Positions 20,109-29,581 of a stretch of DNA of 64,000 nt are shown piece by piece (positions within the stretch are counted from its first letter, which is position 1; the number at the start of each line of letters is the position of its first letter). Location of the stretch: NCBI GenBank assembly GCA_004346645.1, contig SMDA01000005.1, positions 62,001 to 126,000 on the forward strand. The letters are read 5' to 3'. The translations under genes and the position numbers were made by a program. The DNA comes from Gulbenkiania mobilis. GTDB taxonomy: Bacteria > Pseudomonadota > Gammaproteobacteria > Burkholderiales > Chromobacteriaceae. The notes beneath the pieces were generated by a model. That model saw only the letters and a list, made by a program, of their open reading frames with translations. It was not told where the DNA came from and made no database searches.

Positions 20109-20981
20109 TTATGGCTGACTGCGGTTGCGGTTGGTCAGGCGTTGCAGGAGTTCCAGCCGCGATGGACGGATCGTACCCGCTTCCACTGCCGCCTTGATGG
20201 CGCACCCGGGCTCGGCACGGTGGGTGCAGTTGTGAAAGCGGCAGTGCCCAAGCAGGGGACGCATTTCCGGAAAATAGCTGGCCAGCGCGGTGGCTTCCAG
20301 GTGCGATAGCCCAAACTCCTGCAGCCCGGGCGAATCGATCAGGTCGCTGTTTCCGTCCAGATGGTAGAGCGTGGCGTGGGTAGTGGTGTGACGGCCGGTA
20401 TCCAGGGCGGTGGAGATCTCGCCAGTGCGTGCACCCGCGTCGGGCAGCAAGGCATTGGTAAGCGTGGATTTACCCATACCCGACTGGCCCACCAGCACGC
20501 TGGTGTGTCCCTTCAGCAGCGGACGCAGCGGCTCTATGCTGTCGCGGGCCGAAAGCACCACCAGCTGGTAGCCCAGCGCCTGATAGGGCGAGAGCCTGTC
20601 CAGCAGTTGGGATGTCTCGGGCAGGTCGGCCTTGTTGACGACGATGATCGGCTCGATATCACCGGCCTCGGCCGCCAGCAGGCAGCGGTTGATGAATTCT
20701 TCGCTGGGTGAGGGCACGGCAGCGGTCACCAGCAAGAGGCGCGTCACGTTGGCCGCGATCAGTTTGGTGCGCCAGTCGTCCTGGCGGTAGAGCAGGCTGC
20801 GGCGTGGCTGCGCGCCTTCGATGACGGCCTGTTCGCTATTTTGCACCGTCAGGTCTACGCGGTCGCCACAGGCATAGTCCACACGCTTGCCGCGCGTGGT
20901 GCAATCGTAGACGGTGCCGTCCGTTGCTTCGACGATGAAGCGGCGCCCGTGGCTGCGGATGATCTGGCCGGCGGTCTTCAT
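20109..20981 (-). CDS. rsgA: Ribosome small-subunit-dependent GTPase A
   Basis: 290 residues. An N-terminal OB-fold is followed by a circularly permuted GTPase with G4 VNKADLP before G1 GQSGMGKSTL, then a zinc segment HCRFHNCTHRAEPGC. It helps 30S maturation. It ends four bases into the next gene's coding region in the rsgA-pterin dehydratase-M48 gene set. The 100 bases before phbB (20007-20108) contain no gene and probably the phbB promoter. Confidence 0.95.
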   Translation of the reverse strand: MKTAGQIIRSHGRRFIVEATDGTVYDCTTRGKRVDYACGDRVDLTVQNSEQAVIEGAQPRRSLLYRQDDWRTKLIAANVTRLLLVTAAVPSPSEEFINRCLLAAEAGDIEPIIVVNKADLPETSQLLDRLSPYQALGYQLVVLSARDSIEPLRPLLKGHTSVLVGQSGMGKSTLTNALLPDAGARTGEISTALDTGRHTTTHATLYHLDGNSDLIDSPGLQEFGLSHLEATALASYFPEMRPLLGHCRFHNCTHRAEPGCAIKAAVEAGTIRPSRLELLQRLTNRNRSQP

Positions 20982-21301
20982 CGTGGCAGCAGAGCCTCGG
21001 CCTTGGCGGCACAGATGAAGTCGTTGAGCGTCAGGCCGCCTGCATCATGGGTAGAAAAGCATACCCTCACCCGGTTGTAGTGCACCGAAAGATCGGGATG
21101 ATGGTCCTCGGTATGGGCCACCCAGGCCAGGGCATTCACGAAGGCCATTGTGCGGTAGTAGTCGTCAAACGCAAAGGTTTTCACCAGCTCGATGCCTTGG
21201 CGTTCCCAGCCCGGCAGGGTGTCGAGCAGGCGCGCCACTTCGTCGTCACCTAAGGGCAAGGTGCCATGCTGGGGCGTGCAGTGCTGGGCGGTCAGATTCA
21301 T
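20978..21301 (-). CDS. phhB: Pterin-4a-carbinolamine dehydratase
   Basis: 107 residues with the family motif VAHTEDHHPDLSVHYNRVRV. It dehydrates 4a-hydroxytetrahydropterin, recycling the cofactor of phenylalanine hydroxylase, and in many bacteria also acts in molybdopterin or other pterin metabolism. It overlaps both neighbours by four bases (M48 protease before, rsgA after), a tight operon. Confidence 0.92.
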   Translation of the reverse strand: MNLTAQHCTPQHGTLPLGDDEVARLLDTLPGWERQGIELVKTFAFDDYYRTMAFVNALAWVAHTEDHHPDLSVHYNRVRVCFSTHDAGGLTLNDFICAAKAEALLPR

Positions 21302-22539
21302 GCGTTCAGTCCTTTCAGGTGTCCGATGCGCAGGGCAGCGGGCGGGTGGGAGTCGTAAAAGGCAGAGTGCATCGGGTCCGGCGTGAGGGTCGAGGCATTG
21401 TCACGATAGAGCTTGACCAGCGCGCTGACGAGCGCATCGGCGCGTGCTTCGGTTGCGGCAAACGCGTCGGCCTCGTATTCGTGCCGACGCGAAAGCAGGC
21501 TGGAGAGCGGCGTGAACACAAAGGTGAACACCGGCATCACCAATGTGAAGAGCACCAAGGCCACAGCCGTGCCCGGCTGGCTCACGCCAAGGCCGGCGTA
21601 AAACCATGCCTGATCCAGCAACTGGCCCAGCAGGTACAGGAAGCCCAGCGTCAGTGCAAAGCTGAATATCATGCGCTGTGTGATGTGGCGCCGTCGGAAG
21701 TGTCCCAGCTCGTGGGCCAGCACAGCCTCGATCTCCTCATCGTCCAGCTCCTTGAGCAGCGTATCGAAAAAGACGATGCGCTTGGCGCGGCCCATGCCGG
21801 TGAAGTAGGCATTGCCATGGCTGGAGCGGCGCGAGCCATCCATGACAAAGATTCCGTTGCTGGCAAAACCGGTACGGGCCAGTAGTGCTTCGATGCGCGC
21901 ACGCAGCGCCCCCTGCGCCAGCGGGGTGAAGCGGTTGAAAAGCGGGGCGATGAAAGTGGGGTACAGAACCAGCATCAACAGGCTGAAACCGCTCCATACC
22001 AGCCACGCATACAGCCACCACAGCGAGCCGGAGGCCTGCATCAGAAAGAGGATCACCCCGGCAAGCGGCAGGCCGATCAGCGCCCCTAGCAGCAACCCTT
22101 TGATCGCATCGGCCAGCCACAGGCGGAATGTCATGCGGTTGAATCCGAAGCGCCGCTCGATGCCGAAGGTGGTGTAAAGCCCGAAAGGCAGCGAGACCAG
22201 CATCGATACACCCGCTACCAGGGCGATCAGCAGGATGCCGCGGGACAGCTCACCGCCTGCAAGGTTGGCCGAAAGCCATTGCAGCGCGTCCAGCCCGCCG
22301 CCGAGCGTCAGTACGGCCACGAGCACGGTGTCGGCCAGAGCCTGGAACAGGCCCAGCCTGGTCTTGGCAGTGGTGTAGTCGGCTGCCTTCTGGTGGGCAG
22401 CCAGGCTGATAGTGCCGGCGAACGCCTCGGGTACCGCATCACGATGGCGCGCCACATGGCGCAGATGACGCACGGACAGCATCCAGCGCAGGGCAAGGGT
22501 GAAGATCAGTGCGCCGATAAAGGCGTAGGTGAACGGGTT
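21298..22539 (-). CDS. M48-family membrane metalloprotease (Ste24/CAAX protease-like)
   Basis: 413 residues with several transmembrane segments and the zinc motif HELGH at about residues 276-280, followed by a downstream glutamate in EYEADAFA. It resembles bacterial Ste24-type proteases more than short HtpX. The start [20 protein letters not shown] is chosen; 21 extra N-terminal residues in the open frame lack similarity. It is divergent from orn. A copy of the repeated word is at 22264. Confidence 0.9.
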   Translation of the reverse strand, partial: NPFTYAFIGALIFTLALRWMLSVRHLRHVARHRDAVPEAFAGTISLAAHQKAADYTTAKTRLGLFQALADTVLVAVLTLGGGLDALQWLSANLAGGELSRGILLIALVAGVSMLVSLPFGLYTTFGIERRFGFNRMTFRLWLADAIKGLLLGALIGLPLAGVILFLMQASGSLWWLYAWLVWSGFSLLMLVLYPTFIAPLFNRFTPLAQGALRARIEALLARTGFASNGIFVMDGSRRSSHGNAYFTGMGRAKRIVFFDTLLKELDDEEIEAVLAHELGHFRRRHITQRMIFSFALTLGFLYLLGQLLDQAWFYAGLGVSQPGTAVALVLFTLVMPVFTFVFTPLSSLLSRRHEYEADAFAATEARADALVSALVKLYRDNASTLTPDPMHSAFYDSHPPAALRIGHLKGLNA

Positions 22540-22631
22540 CATGGCTGTGGCAGGAACGGATGGACGCTGCGTCGTTGCCCCGTAGGCAACCTTCGCAGAC
22601 AATAGAAGGATTCATCGAAAGAAGACGAAGT

Positions 22632-23183
22632 ATGGCACAAGATCAGAACAACCTCATCTGGCTGGACATGGAAATGACCGGTCTCAACCCCGATTCTGAC
22701 CGCATCATCGAAGTGGCGGTCGTTGTGACTGACAGCCACCTCAACGTTGTGGCCGAATCGCCGGTGTATGTAGTGCACCAGAGCGATGACATCCTCAACG
22801 GCATGGATGCCTGGAACACCTCCACCCATGCCCGCACCGGGCTGACCGAGCGCGTCCGGGCCTCCACCTTCAGCGAGGCCGATGTCCAGCAGAAGCTGCT
22901 GGATTTCCTGGGCGAGCACGTACCCCGGCGCGCGTCGCCGATGTGCGGCAATTCCATCTGCCAAGATCGACGCTTCATGGCGCGCTGGATGCCTGAGCTG
23001 GAGGACTACTTTCACTACCGCAATCTTGATGTCTCCACTCTTAAGGAACTGTGCAAGCGCTGGAAGCCCGAGATCGCCAAGGGCGTGGTGAAAAAAGGTC
23101 GCCACGAAGCGCTGGCCGACATCCTCGAGTCGATCGAGGAGCTGCGCTACTACCGCGAGCACTTTCTGCGCATCGAAGCCTGA
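22632..23183 (+). CDS. orn: Oligoribonuclease
   Basis: 183 residues with the DEDDh exonuclease motifs WLDMEMTGL near the start, the conserved central segment and the C-terminal [11 protein letters not shown]. It degrades 2-5 nt RNAs and pGpG. The start at 22632 gives the family N-terminus [10 protein letters not shown]. It is divergent from the M48 protease, with 92 bases between. Confidence 0.97.
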   Translation: MAQDQNNLIWLDMEMTGLNPDSDRIIEVAVVVTDSHLNVVAESPVYVVHQSDDILNGMDAWNTSTHARTGLTERVRASTFSEADVQQKLLDFLGEHVPRRASPMCGNSICQDRRFMARWMPELEDYFHYRNLDVSTLKELCKRWKPEIAKGVVKKGRHEALADILESIEELRYYREHFLRIEA

Positions 23184-23196
23184 CCTCCTGCAACCG

Positions 23197-23221
23197 GACG
23201 GGCGGCCTTCTGCCGCCCGTC
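23197..23221. terminator. Strong hairpin between orn and pgi
   Basis: A ten-base stem, GACGGGCGGC (23197-23206) with GCCGCCCGTC (23212-23221), lies 14 bases after the orn stop. No T-run follows, so it may attenuate or stabilise RNA rather than terminate. Confidence 0.45.
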
Positions 23222-23241
23222 GCTCTGTTCGTGTCCGACCG

Positions 23242-24897
23242 ATGACCATTCCCCGCCATAACGACATCAATGCCAGCCCGGTCTGGGCCAAGCTGCACCA
23301 GCACCAGCGTGCCACCCGGCACATGCACATGCGCGAACTGTTCGATACCGACCCGCGGCGCTTCGACAAGTTCTCGCTGGAATTCGACGGCCTGCTGCTG
23401 GACTACTCCAAGAATCGCCTGACCGAACGGACGCTGTCGCTGCTGTTCGAACTGGCCGAGGCTGCTGACCTGACCGGGTGGATGGATCGGATGCGCAGTG
23501 GCGAGCGGATCAACATCAGTGAGAACAGGTCGGTGCTGCACACCGCGCTGCGCCTGCCCGAAAGCGCCAGCCTGATGGTGGACGGTCGCAATGTGGTGCC
23601 CGAAGTGCATGCCGTGCTGCGGGCGATGAAGCAGTTTACTGATACCGTGCGCGCCGGTGCCTGGCACGGCATCGACGGGCGACCGGTAACCGATGTGGTC
23701 AACCTCGGCATCGGTGGCTCGGACCTGGGGCCGCAAGTGGTGACCGAGGCGCTGGCGCCCTATGCCACGCCCGATCTTCGGATCCACTTTGTCTCCAACG
23801 TGGACGGGCAGGACATTGCACGCACGCTGGCCCGCCTGCAGCCGGAAACCACGCTCTTCATCGTGGCCTCCAAGTCGTTTACCACGCCAGAGACGCTGCT
23901 CAACGCCGAAGCCGCCAAGAAGTGGTTCGTAAAGCGCACGGGGCAGGGCGACATCCGCCGTCACTTCGTGGCTGTTTCGGCCAACCCCGAGGCGGTGGAG
24001 GCCTTCGGCATCGACCCGGCGAACCGCTTCACTTTCTGGGATTGGGTGGGGGGCCGCTATTCTGTCTGGTCTGCGATCGGCCTGCCGGTGATGATGGCGG
24101 TAGGGTACGAGCGCTTCTGCCAGCTTCTGGATGGCGCCCATACCATGGACAACCATTTCTTCGGTGCGTCGTTCACCCGCAACATGCCGGTGATCCTGGC
24201 GCTGATCGGGGTGTGGTACAACACCTTCTACGGTGCGCACACCCACGCCATCATGCCCTACGACCATGGCCTGCGCCGGCTGCCGGCCCACATCCAGCAG
24301 CTGGATATGGAGTCCAACGGCAAGCGCGTGGGGCGCCACGGTGAGCGGCTGGATTTCGATACCGGGCCGGTCATCTGGGGGGAGGAGGGCGTCAACAGCC
24401 AGCATGCCTTCTTCCAGCTGCTGCATCAGGGCACGCGACTGGTGCCGTGCGACTTCATCGTACCGATGAACACCCATTACCCCGTCGACCACCAGCACGC
24501 GGTGCTGGTGGCCAACTGCTTTGCGCAGTCCGAGGCACTGATGCGCGGCAAGGGAGAGGCAGAGGTACTGGCGGAGCTGGCCCATTTAACAGGTGACGAG
24601 CTGGACATGCTGCTGCCGCAGAAGCTGTTCCCGGGCAACCAGCCGTCCAACACGCTGGCCCTCGATCGCGTCACGCCCCGCACCCTGGGCATGCTGCTCG
24701 CTCTTTATGAACACAGGGTGTTCGTGCAGGGCGTGATCTGGGGCATCAATTCCTTCGATCAGTGGGGTGTGGAATACGGCAAGCAGCTGGCGCGCCGCAT
24801 CCTGCCCGAGCTTAAGGCGCCGGATCAGGCGCTGGCGCACGACAGTTCCACCAACGGCCTGATCCGCCATTTCCGGCGTCAATACCATGCAGACTGA
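23242..24897 (+). CDS. pgi: Glucose-6-phosphate isomerase
   Basis: 551 residues with GIGGSDLGPQ, the SIS fold, signature DWVGGRYSVWSAIGLP and the C-terminal signature GVIWGINSFDQWGVEYGK. It interconverts glucose-6-phosphate and fructose-6-phosphate. One copy of the repeated word lies inside (23976, minus). Its stop overlaps pncC by 11 bases. Confidence 0.97.
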   Translation: MTIPRHNDINASPVWAKLHQHQRATRHMHMRELFDTDPRRFDKFSLEFDGLLLDYSKNRLTERTLSLLFELAEAADLTGWMDRMRSGERINISENRSVLHTALRLPESASLMVDGRNVVPEVHAVLRAMKQFTDTVRAGAWHGIDGRPVTDVVNLGIGGSDLGPQVVTEALAPYATPDLRIHFVSNVDGQDIARTLARLQPETTLFIVASKSFTTPETLLNAEAAKKWFVKRTGQGDIRRHFVAVSANPEAVEAFGIDPANRFTFWDWVGGRYSVWSAIGLPVMMAVGYERFCQLLDGAHTMDNHFFGASFTRNMPVILALIGVWYNTFYGAHTHAIMPYDHGLRRLPAHIQQLDMESNGKRVGRHGERLDFDTGPVIWGEEGVNSQHAFFQLLHQGTRLVPCDFIVPMNTHYPVDHQHAVLVANCFAQSEALMRGKGEAEVLAELAHLTGDELDMLLPQKLFPGNQPSNTLALDRVTPRTLGMLLALYEHRVFVQGVIWGINSFDQWGVEYGKQLARRILPELKAPDQALAHDSSTNGLIRHFRRQYHAD

Positions 24898-25390
24898 AAA
24901 CGAACTTGCCGCTCGCCTGGGCGATTTGCTTTCCGAACACAAGCAGCGGGTGGCCACGGCCGAGTCCTGTACCGGCGGTCGGATTGCCGCATCCCTGACT
25001 TCGGTGTCTGGCTGCTCGGCCTGGTTCGGCTTTGGCTGGGTCACCTACAGCTATCCGGCCAAGATGTCCGAACTGGGCGTGCAGGCCGAAACGCTGGAGC
25101 GCGACGGGGCCGTCAGCGAACAGACGGTACGGGAAATGGCCTCCGGCGCGCTGGAGCGCTCCGGCGCCGACTGGGCGGTCGCTGTGTCCGGTATTGCCGG
25201 ACCGGGCGGTGGCGGCGAGAAGAAGCCTGTGGGCACGGTATGGTTCGGCCTGGCCGGTCGCAAGGGGTTGCTGGAGTGCGTGCAGAAGCAGTTCGAGGGC
25301 GACCGGGATGCGGTGCGCCGGCAGGCGACCGAGGCCGCGCTGCAGTTGCTAATCGAGCGCGTCGAACAGCAGGTGAAGGATCCGGGCTAG
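24887..25390 (+). CDS. pncC: Nicotinamide-nucleotide amidase (CinA C-terminal family)
   Basis: 167 residues with the family segments VATAESCTGGRIAASLTSVSG and VAVSGIAGPGGGGEKKPVGTVW. It hydrolyses NMN to nicotinate mononucleotide for NAD recycling. It is the stand-alone CinA C-terminal type. It overlaps pgi at its start and the convergent xerC by four bases at its end. Confidence 0.93.
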   Translation: MQTENELAARLGDLLSEHKQRVATAESCTGGRIAASLTSVSGCSAWFGFGWVTYSYPAKMSELGVQAETLERDGAVSEQTVREMASGALERSGADWAVAVSGIAGPGGGGEKKPVGTVWFGLAGRKGLLECVQKQFEGDRDAVRRQATEAALQLLIERVEQQVKDPG

Positions 25391-26316
25391 TCCTCGGCCT
25401 TGTCTGCCGGCACGGCCGGGTCAGGGTGGTCTTCCAAGCGTGCCCGCGGATGGGTGGCATCGTACACCCGCGCCAGGTGCTGGAAGTCCAGCCGGGTATA
25501 GATTTGGGTGGTGGAAAGGTCGGCGTGGCCCAAGAGCTCCTGGACTGCGCGCAAGTCGCCGGAAGACTGCAGCACATGCGAGGCAAAGGCATGCCTCAGC
25601 ATGTGTGGATGCACCGGTTCGCTGCCGCCGGCCAGCAGGTTCCAGCGATCCAGCCTTTTCTGCACCTGCCGGTTGCCCAGCCGCCCGCCCCGGATGGTAA
25701 GGAACAGCGCCTCGCTGCCGGACGGCCGGCAGGCCAGCCAGACCGTCAGGGCTTCCGCTGCCTGCCGGCCTACCGGAATCAGCCGGTCCTTGTTGCCCTT
25801 GCCTGCAACATGCACAAGCCGCCCCGCCAGATCGAGATCGTTCACGTTCAGCGCCGTCAGCTCGGACAGGCGCAATCCCGACGAATACAGCAGTTCGAAC
25901 ATCGCCCGATCGCGCACTGCCAAGAGGTCGTTGCCGACGTCCGCTTCCAGCAGCCCCGCCATCCGGTCCGCGCCCGGGGCCTTCGGTAGCAGGCGGGCAT
26001 CCCGGGGGGCCTTCAGTCCGGCGCAAGGGTTGGCCGAACCACCGTTCGCCCCACCCAGCCAGGCAAAGAACCGCCGCCAGGCCGAAAGCATGCGTGCAAT
26101 GGTTCGGCCAACCTTGCCCTCATCGGTCAGCCGGGCAATCGCCTTCTGCAGATCACGCCGGCCTACCTCTGACGGTGAGCGTGCAGGGAGCAGGCGGGCC
26201 AGGGCTTCCAGGTCCCGGCGATAGGCTTCGCGCGTGCGCGGGCTTTTGCCCTCGCTATGCAGCATGTCGTCGAAGCCGTCGATCGCCGCCGACCAGCCGT
26301 GAACGGTTTCAGCCAC
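25387..26316 (-). CDS. xerC: Tyrosine recombinase XerC
   Basis: 309 residues. The N-terminal SAM-like domain is followed by catalytic pieces YSSGLRLSELTAL (Arg), GKGNKDRLIPVG (Lys), HMLRHAFASHVL (His-x-x-Arg), LGHADLSTTQIYTRL (His, Tyr) and the XerC-like tail HLARVYDATHPRA. It works with XerD at dif to resolve chromosome dimers. It overlaps the MoxR gene by eight bases. Two opposed copies of the repeated word are at 26029 and 26103. Confidence 0.92.
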   Translation of the reverse strand: MAETVHGWSAAIDGFDDMLHSEGKSPRTREAYRRDLEALARLLPARSPSEVGRRDLQKAIARLTDEGKVGRTIARMLSAWRRFFAWLGGANGGSANPCAGLKAPRDARLLPKAPGADRMAGLLEADVGNDLLAVRDRAMFELLYSSGLRLSELTALNVNDLDLAGRLVHVAGKGNKDRLIPVGRQAAEALTVWLACRPSGSEALFLTIRGGRLGNRQVQKRLDRWNLLAGGSEPVHPHMLRHAFASHVLQSSGDLRAVQELLGHADLSTTQIYTRLDFQHLARVYDATHPRARLEDHPDPAVPADKAED

Positions 26317-27163
26317 GGCGCAGCCGTCCCATCTGCAGCAGACGCTCGATTAGCCCCAGGTCTTGCTCGGTCTTGAGCAGGGCACCCGAAAGCGGTGGCA
26401 GGGCTTGGCCGGTGCGGGCGGGTGCCAAGTCTTCCGCCTCCAGCCGTTCGGCTGTCAGTAGCTTCAACCAGTCCAGCAGTTCGGACGTGCTCGGCTTCTT
26501 CTTCAGCCCCGGCGTCTCGCGCAGGTTCAGGAATACCTCCAGCGCCTCCTGAACCAGCGCTGCCTGCAGGCCCGGGAAGTGCACGTTCACAATCGCTGCC
26601 AGCGTTTCAGCGTCTGGGAAACGGATGTAGTGGAAGAAACAGCGGCGCAGGAAAGCGTCGGGCAGCTCCTTCTCGTTGTTGGAGGTGATAAGGATGATCG
26701 GACGCTGGCGCGCGCGCACGAACTCTTGCGTCTCGTGCACGAAGAATTCCATCTGGTCCAGCTCGCGCAACAGGTCGTTGGGAAATTCGATATCCGCCTT
26801 GTCGATTTCGTCGATCAGCAGTACGGGGGCCACGTCGGCCTCGAAGGCCTGCCACAGTTTGCCCTTGACGATGTAATGGCGGATGTCGTGCACCCGCGGG
26901 TCGCCCAACTGGGAGTCGCGCAGGCGCGAGACGGCATCGTACTCATACAGGCCGTGGTGAGCCTTGGTGGTGGACTTGATCGGCCATACGATCAGCTCGC
27001 GCCCCAAGGCACGGGCCACCTCTTCGGCCAACATTGTCTTGCCGGTACCCGGTTCGCCCTTGATGAGTAGCGGGCGTTCCAGCGTGACGGCTGCGTTCAC
27101 GGCCAGCATCAGGTCCTCGGTGGCTACATAGCGGTCGGTACCGGTGAATCGGGTGTCAGTCAT
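26309..27163 (-). CDS. MoxR-family AAA+ ATPase
   Basis: 284 residues with Walker A GEPGTGKT (36-43), Walker B VLLIDEIDKAD, sensor 1 ITSNNEKELP and an arginine finger in FLRRCFFHY. MoxR proteins act as chaperone-like ATPases, usually with a VWA-domain partner. No VWA gene is adjacent, since xerC follows directly. A repeated-word copy lies near the 5' end (27023, minus). Confidence 0.92.
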   Translation of the reverse strand: MTDTRFTGTDRYVATEDLMLAVNAAVTLERPLLIKGEPGTGKTMLAEEVARALGRELIVWPIKSTTKAHHGLYEYDAVSRLRDSQLGDPRVHDIRHYIVKGKLWQAFEADVAPVLLIDEIDKADIEFPNDLLRELDQMEFFVHETQEFVRARQRPIILITSNNEKELPDAFLRRCFFHYIRFPDAETLAAIVNVHFPGLQAALVQEALEVFLNLRETPGLKKKPSTSELLDWLKLLTAERLEAEDLAPARTGQALPPLSGALLKTEQDLGLIERLLQMGRLRRG

Positions 27164-27173
27164 GGTCGGTCAG

Positions 27174-27206
27174 ACAAAACGAAGCCGCCCGCCACAGGCG
27201 GACGGC
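27174..27206 (-). terminator. Terminator after TerB-like gene
   Basis: The stem GCCGCCCGCC / GGCGGACGGC (27184-27193 and 27197-27206, one mismatch) is followed on the minus strand by TTCGTTTTG. It separates the thioesterase-TerB pair from the MoxR-xerC pair. Confidence 0.7.
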
Positions 27207-27223
27207 TCGGGGTGAAGGTGCAG

Positions 27224-27640
27224 TCAATTGCGGATGAATTCGTTTTCGAGGTCATCCAGCGTGATGTTCCAGTGCGCCATCATGTAGCGCAACAGGGTCA
27301 TTTCCGATTCGCTGATGGTACCGTCGGCCTTGGAGAGGTCCAGCGCCAGTGCGCACACCAGAATGCGGCGGTTACGGTCGGTCACGTCCTCCAGCAGGCG
27401 GTCCACACGCGGCAGGTCGATCAGGTGGATGGTGCCGTCCTGCTCGGCCTCGTCGGAGATGTCGTTGCAGTAATCCACCAGCACCTGCATGAAGTCCTTG
27501 CGCGACAGGCCGAGCACTTCATACACATGCAGGGCGTCCAGCGCCTCGATCTCGTGCTGGTCCAGGTTGCCGTCGGTCACGATCAGCATGGCCAGCAGGC
27601 GCGACATGGCCTCTGGGCTGTTGGGGCTATACGGTCTCAT
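27224..27640 (-). CDS. TerB-like domain protein
   Basis: 138 residues starting MRPYSPNSPEAMSRLLAML. It is helical and acidic, with two repeated TerB/DUF533-like helical pairs (LIVTDGNLDQHEIEAL and LDLSKADGTISESEMTLL). TerB folds bind metals and occur in stress and membrane systems; a role is not established here. Its start overlaps the thioesterase stop by four bases, so they are co-translated. Confidence 0.75.
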   Translation of the reverse strand: MRPYSPNSPEAMSRLLAMLIVTDGNLDQHEIEALDALHVYEVLGLSRKDFMQVLVDYCNDISDEAEQDGTIHLIDLPRVDRLLEDVTDRNRRILVCALALDLSKADGTISESEMTLLRYMMAHWNITLDDLENEFIRN

Positions 27641-28098
27641 GATGCCGTTCCTTGTTCTGTTGCCGCGGTTGTCGGGGGGGCAAAGCGCCGGGCAAACGCC
27701 TCGGGCATGCGGGCCACCTTGCGCGCCCCATAGTCGAAGAACACGATGCCCGTCTTGATTCGTGCCACTTCCTGGCCCGTATCGGCTCGCGTTGCCAGGT
27801 AGACGATATCGCATCCGTATTTGTTGAAATCTGCAAACCCCACTTCAAAGCGCAGGGCATCGCCGTGAAACGCTTCCGCCTTGTAGACCACGGCGGCATC
27901 GGCCATGATGAGGCCGCAGCCTTCAATGTCCAGCTCGCTGTAGCCGTAATGCTTCAGGCACTGCAGCCGGGCTTCGTGGGCCAGCCGCAGCACGGCGTCG
28001 TTGCCCATGTGGCCGCCGTAGTTGATGTCGCCGATCCGCACCGGCAGTGTCGTCTCGAACACCCAGTCGGTCGGCAGCGCGATCTGTATTCTTGGCAT
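27637..28098 (-). CDS. Hotdog-fold acyl-CoA thioesterase
   Basis: 153 residues with the 4HBT core: VRIGDINYGGHMGNDAVLRL and, later, FADFNKYGCDIVYLATR. The Asp in GDINYGGH occupies the usual catalytic region. Such enzymes hydrolyse acyl-CoA; the chain length is not predictable. It forms a two-gene unit with the TerB-like gene. Confidence 0.85.
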   Translation of the reverse strand: MPRIQIALPTDWVFETTLPVRIGDINYGGHMGNDAVLRLAHEARLQCLKHYGYSELDIEGCGLIMADAAVVYKAEAFHGDALRFEVGFADFNKYGCDIVYLATRADTGQEVARIKTGIVFFDYGARKVARMPEAFARRFAPPTTAATEQGTAS

Positions 28099-28217
28099 CG
28101 GGTTGAGCTGTCAGGGTAAACGGGTCCAGTCTAAACGCACCCTTAACCTGCATCAACCTTGTGCATCACCGCTTTGCTAGACTGAAAGCATCGCTTCAAC
28201 GAATAAAGGAGCCCACC

Positions 28218-28670
28218 ATGTATCAACGCATTTTCGTACCCGTCGACGACAGCGAGACTTCCAACCTGGCGCTGGCCGAAGCCTGCAAGCTGGCACGCGA
28301 GGTAGGGGCCACCGTCCGTCTGGTCCACGTGGTGGATCTGGCCCAGTTCGGCTGGGGGGGCACCGAGTTCCTGGATGCCTCCGAGCTGCAGAAATCGATC
28401 AAGGAAGCTGGGGAAAAGGTGCTTTCTCAGGCGCAGGCCCGCGCTTCGGACGCAGGCGTCAAAACCGAGGGCGTCATCCGCGAGAGCTGGGGAGACAAGA
28501 TCGCTTCGGTCCTGATCGAGGATGCGAAGGAATGGGGCGCCGATCTGGTGGTGATGGGCACGCACGGCTGGAGCGGTCTCATGCATCTGCTGATGGGGAG
28601 CGTGGCCGAGGGGTTGCTCAAGCAGGCGGATATCCCGGTGCTGCTGGTGCGCACGCCCGAAGAAGACTGA
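28218..28670 (+). CDS. Universal stress protein (UspA family)
   Basis: 150 residues with MYQRIFVPVDDSETSNLAL at the start and the ATP-binding loop VMGTHGWSGLMHLLMGSVAEGLL near the C-terminus, followed by the strand VLLVRT. It is a single Usp domain of the ATP-binding type. AAGGAG sits about eight bases upstream. The radical SAM gene follows after two bases. Confidence 0.92.
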   Translation: MYQRIFVPVDDSETSNLALAEACKLAREVGATVRLVHVVDLAQFGWGGTEFLDASELQKSIKEAGEKVLSQAQARASDAGVKTEGVIRESWGDKIASVLIEDAKEWGADLVVMGTHGWSGLMHLLMGSVAEGLLKQADIPVLLVRTPEED

Positions 28671-28672
28671 GC

Positions 28673-29506
28673 ATGTCGCTGACCCACGACAACCACGCGC
28701 GCATGCTGGACGGCTACACACTGGTGTATGCCGTCCTGTCGCGCCGTGCAGGTGGCGTGTCGGTGGGGATCAACCTCTGTCCGGACCGGCGCTGCAACTG
28801 GCAGTGTGCTTATTGCCAGGTGGAAGGCCTGCAGCGTGGCCGCCCGCAGCCGGTGGACCTGTGCCTGCTCGAGCAGGAACTAGAGCACCTGCTACACGCG
28901 CTTGTACGAGGGGAGGGTCTGGCAGCGTTGGGAGCGCCCGACGGTGCGCGTCTGGTGGACGTGGCCTTTTCTGGAGATGGAGAGCCCACGCTTTCGCCCG
29001 TATTCCCTCAGGCGGTAGATGTGCTGGCGCGGGTTCTTGGCCGCCTCGGCTTGCATGGTCTGCTGCGCCCGGTACTGATCACCAATGGCAGCCAGCTTCA
29101 CAGGCCCGAGGTGGTGGCGGCTCTGAGCCGGTTCGCCGACCTGGAGGGAGAGGTCTGGTTCAAGCTGGACCGTGCCACGCAGGAAGGCTTCGCTTCGGCC
29201 AACCGCGTTCGCTTATCCCCGCAGGGGCACCTTCAGCGTGCCCGGCGTTGCGCCCTGCTGTGCCCCACCTGGATCCAGACCTGCATGTTTTACGAAGCCG
29301 GGCAGCCCCCTTCGGAAAGTGAAGTGCTTGCCTATCTGGACGCCGTAGGTTCACTTTCCTCCATCCGCGGAGTGCGGCTCTATGGCATGGCTCGCCCCAC
29401 CAGTAATGCCGGCAGCCAACAGGTCACCGCACTGCCCGCCGTATGGCTGGAACAGCTGGCGACGCGTCTGCGCGCGCGAAACATCCCCGTTCAGGTCGCT
29501 CCCTGA
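28673..29506 (+). CDS. Radical SAM protein
   Basis: 277 residues. The cluster motif is RCNWQCAYCQ (C-x3-C-x2-C), followed by FSGDGEPTLSP, the SAM-binding GGE-like region and ITNGSQL. The pattern resembles Wyosine-type or MoaA-like radical SAM proteins of unknown substrate. It is probably co-transcribed with uspA. One repeated-word copy (29194, minus). Confidence 0.85.
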   Translation: MSLTHDNHARMLDGYTLVYAVLSRRAGGVSVGINLCPDRRCNWQCAYCQVEGLQRGRPQPVDLCLLEQELEHLLHALVRGEGLAALGAPDGARLVDVAFSGDGEPTLSPVFPQAVDVLARVLGRLGLHGLLRPVLITNGSQLHRPEVVAALSRFADLEGEVWFKLDRATQEGFASANRVRLSPQGHLQRARRCALLCPTWIQTCMFYEAGQPPSESEVLAYLDAVGSLSSIRGVRLYGMARPTSNAGSQQVTALPAVWLEQLATRLRARNIPVQVAP

Positions 29507-29531
29507 GCCTTATGTGCGTATGGCGGCGCGC

Positions 29532-29559
29532 AAAAAAACAGGCTGCCTGGGCAGCCTGT
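29532..29559 (-). terminator. Terminator after XRE regulator gene
   Basis: A perfect ten-base stem, ACAGGCTGCC / GGCAGCCTGT, lies around 29538-29559. On the minus strand it is followed by seven T. It ends transcription of the XRE gene 23 bases past its stop. Confidence 0.88.
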
Positions 29560-29581
29560 CGATGTGTGTGAGTGGGTGCGG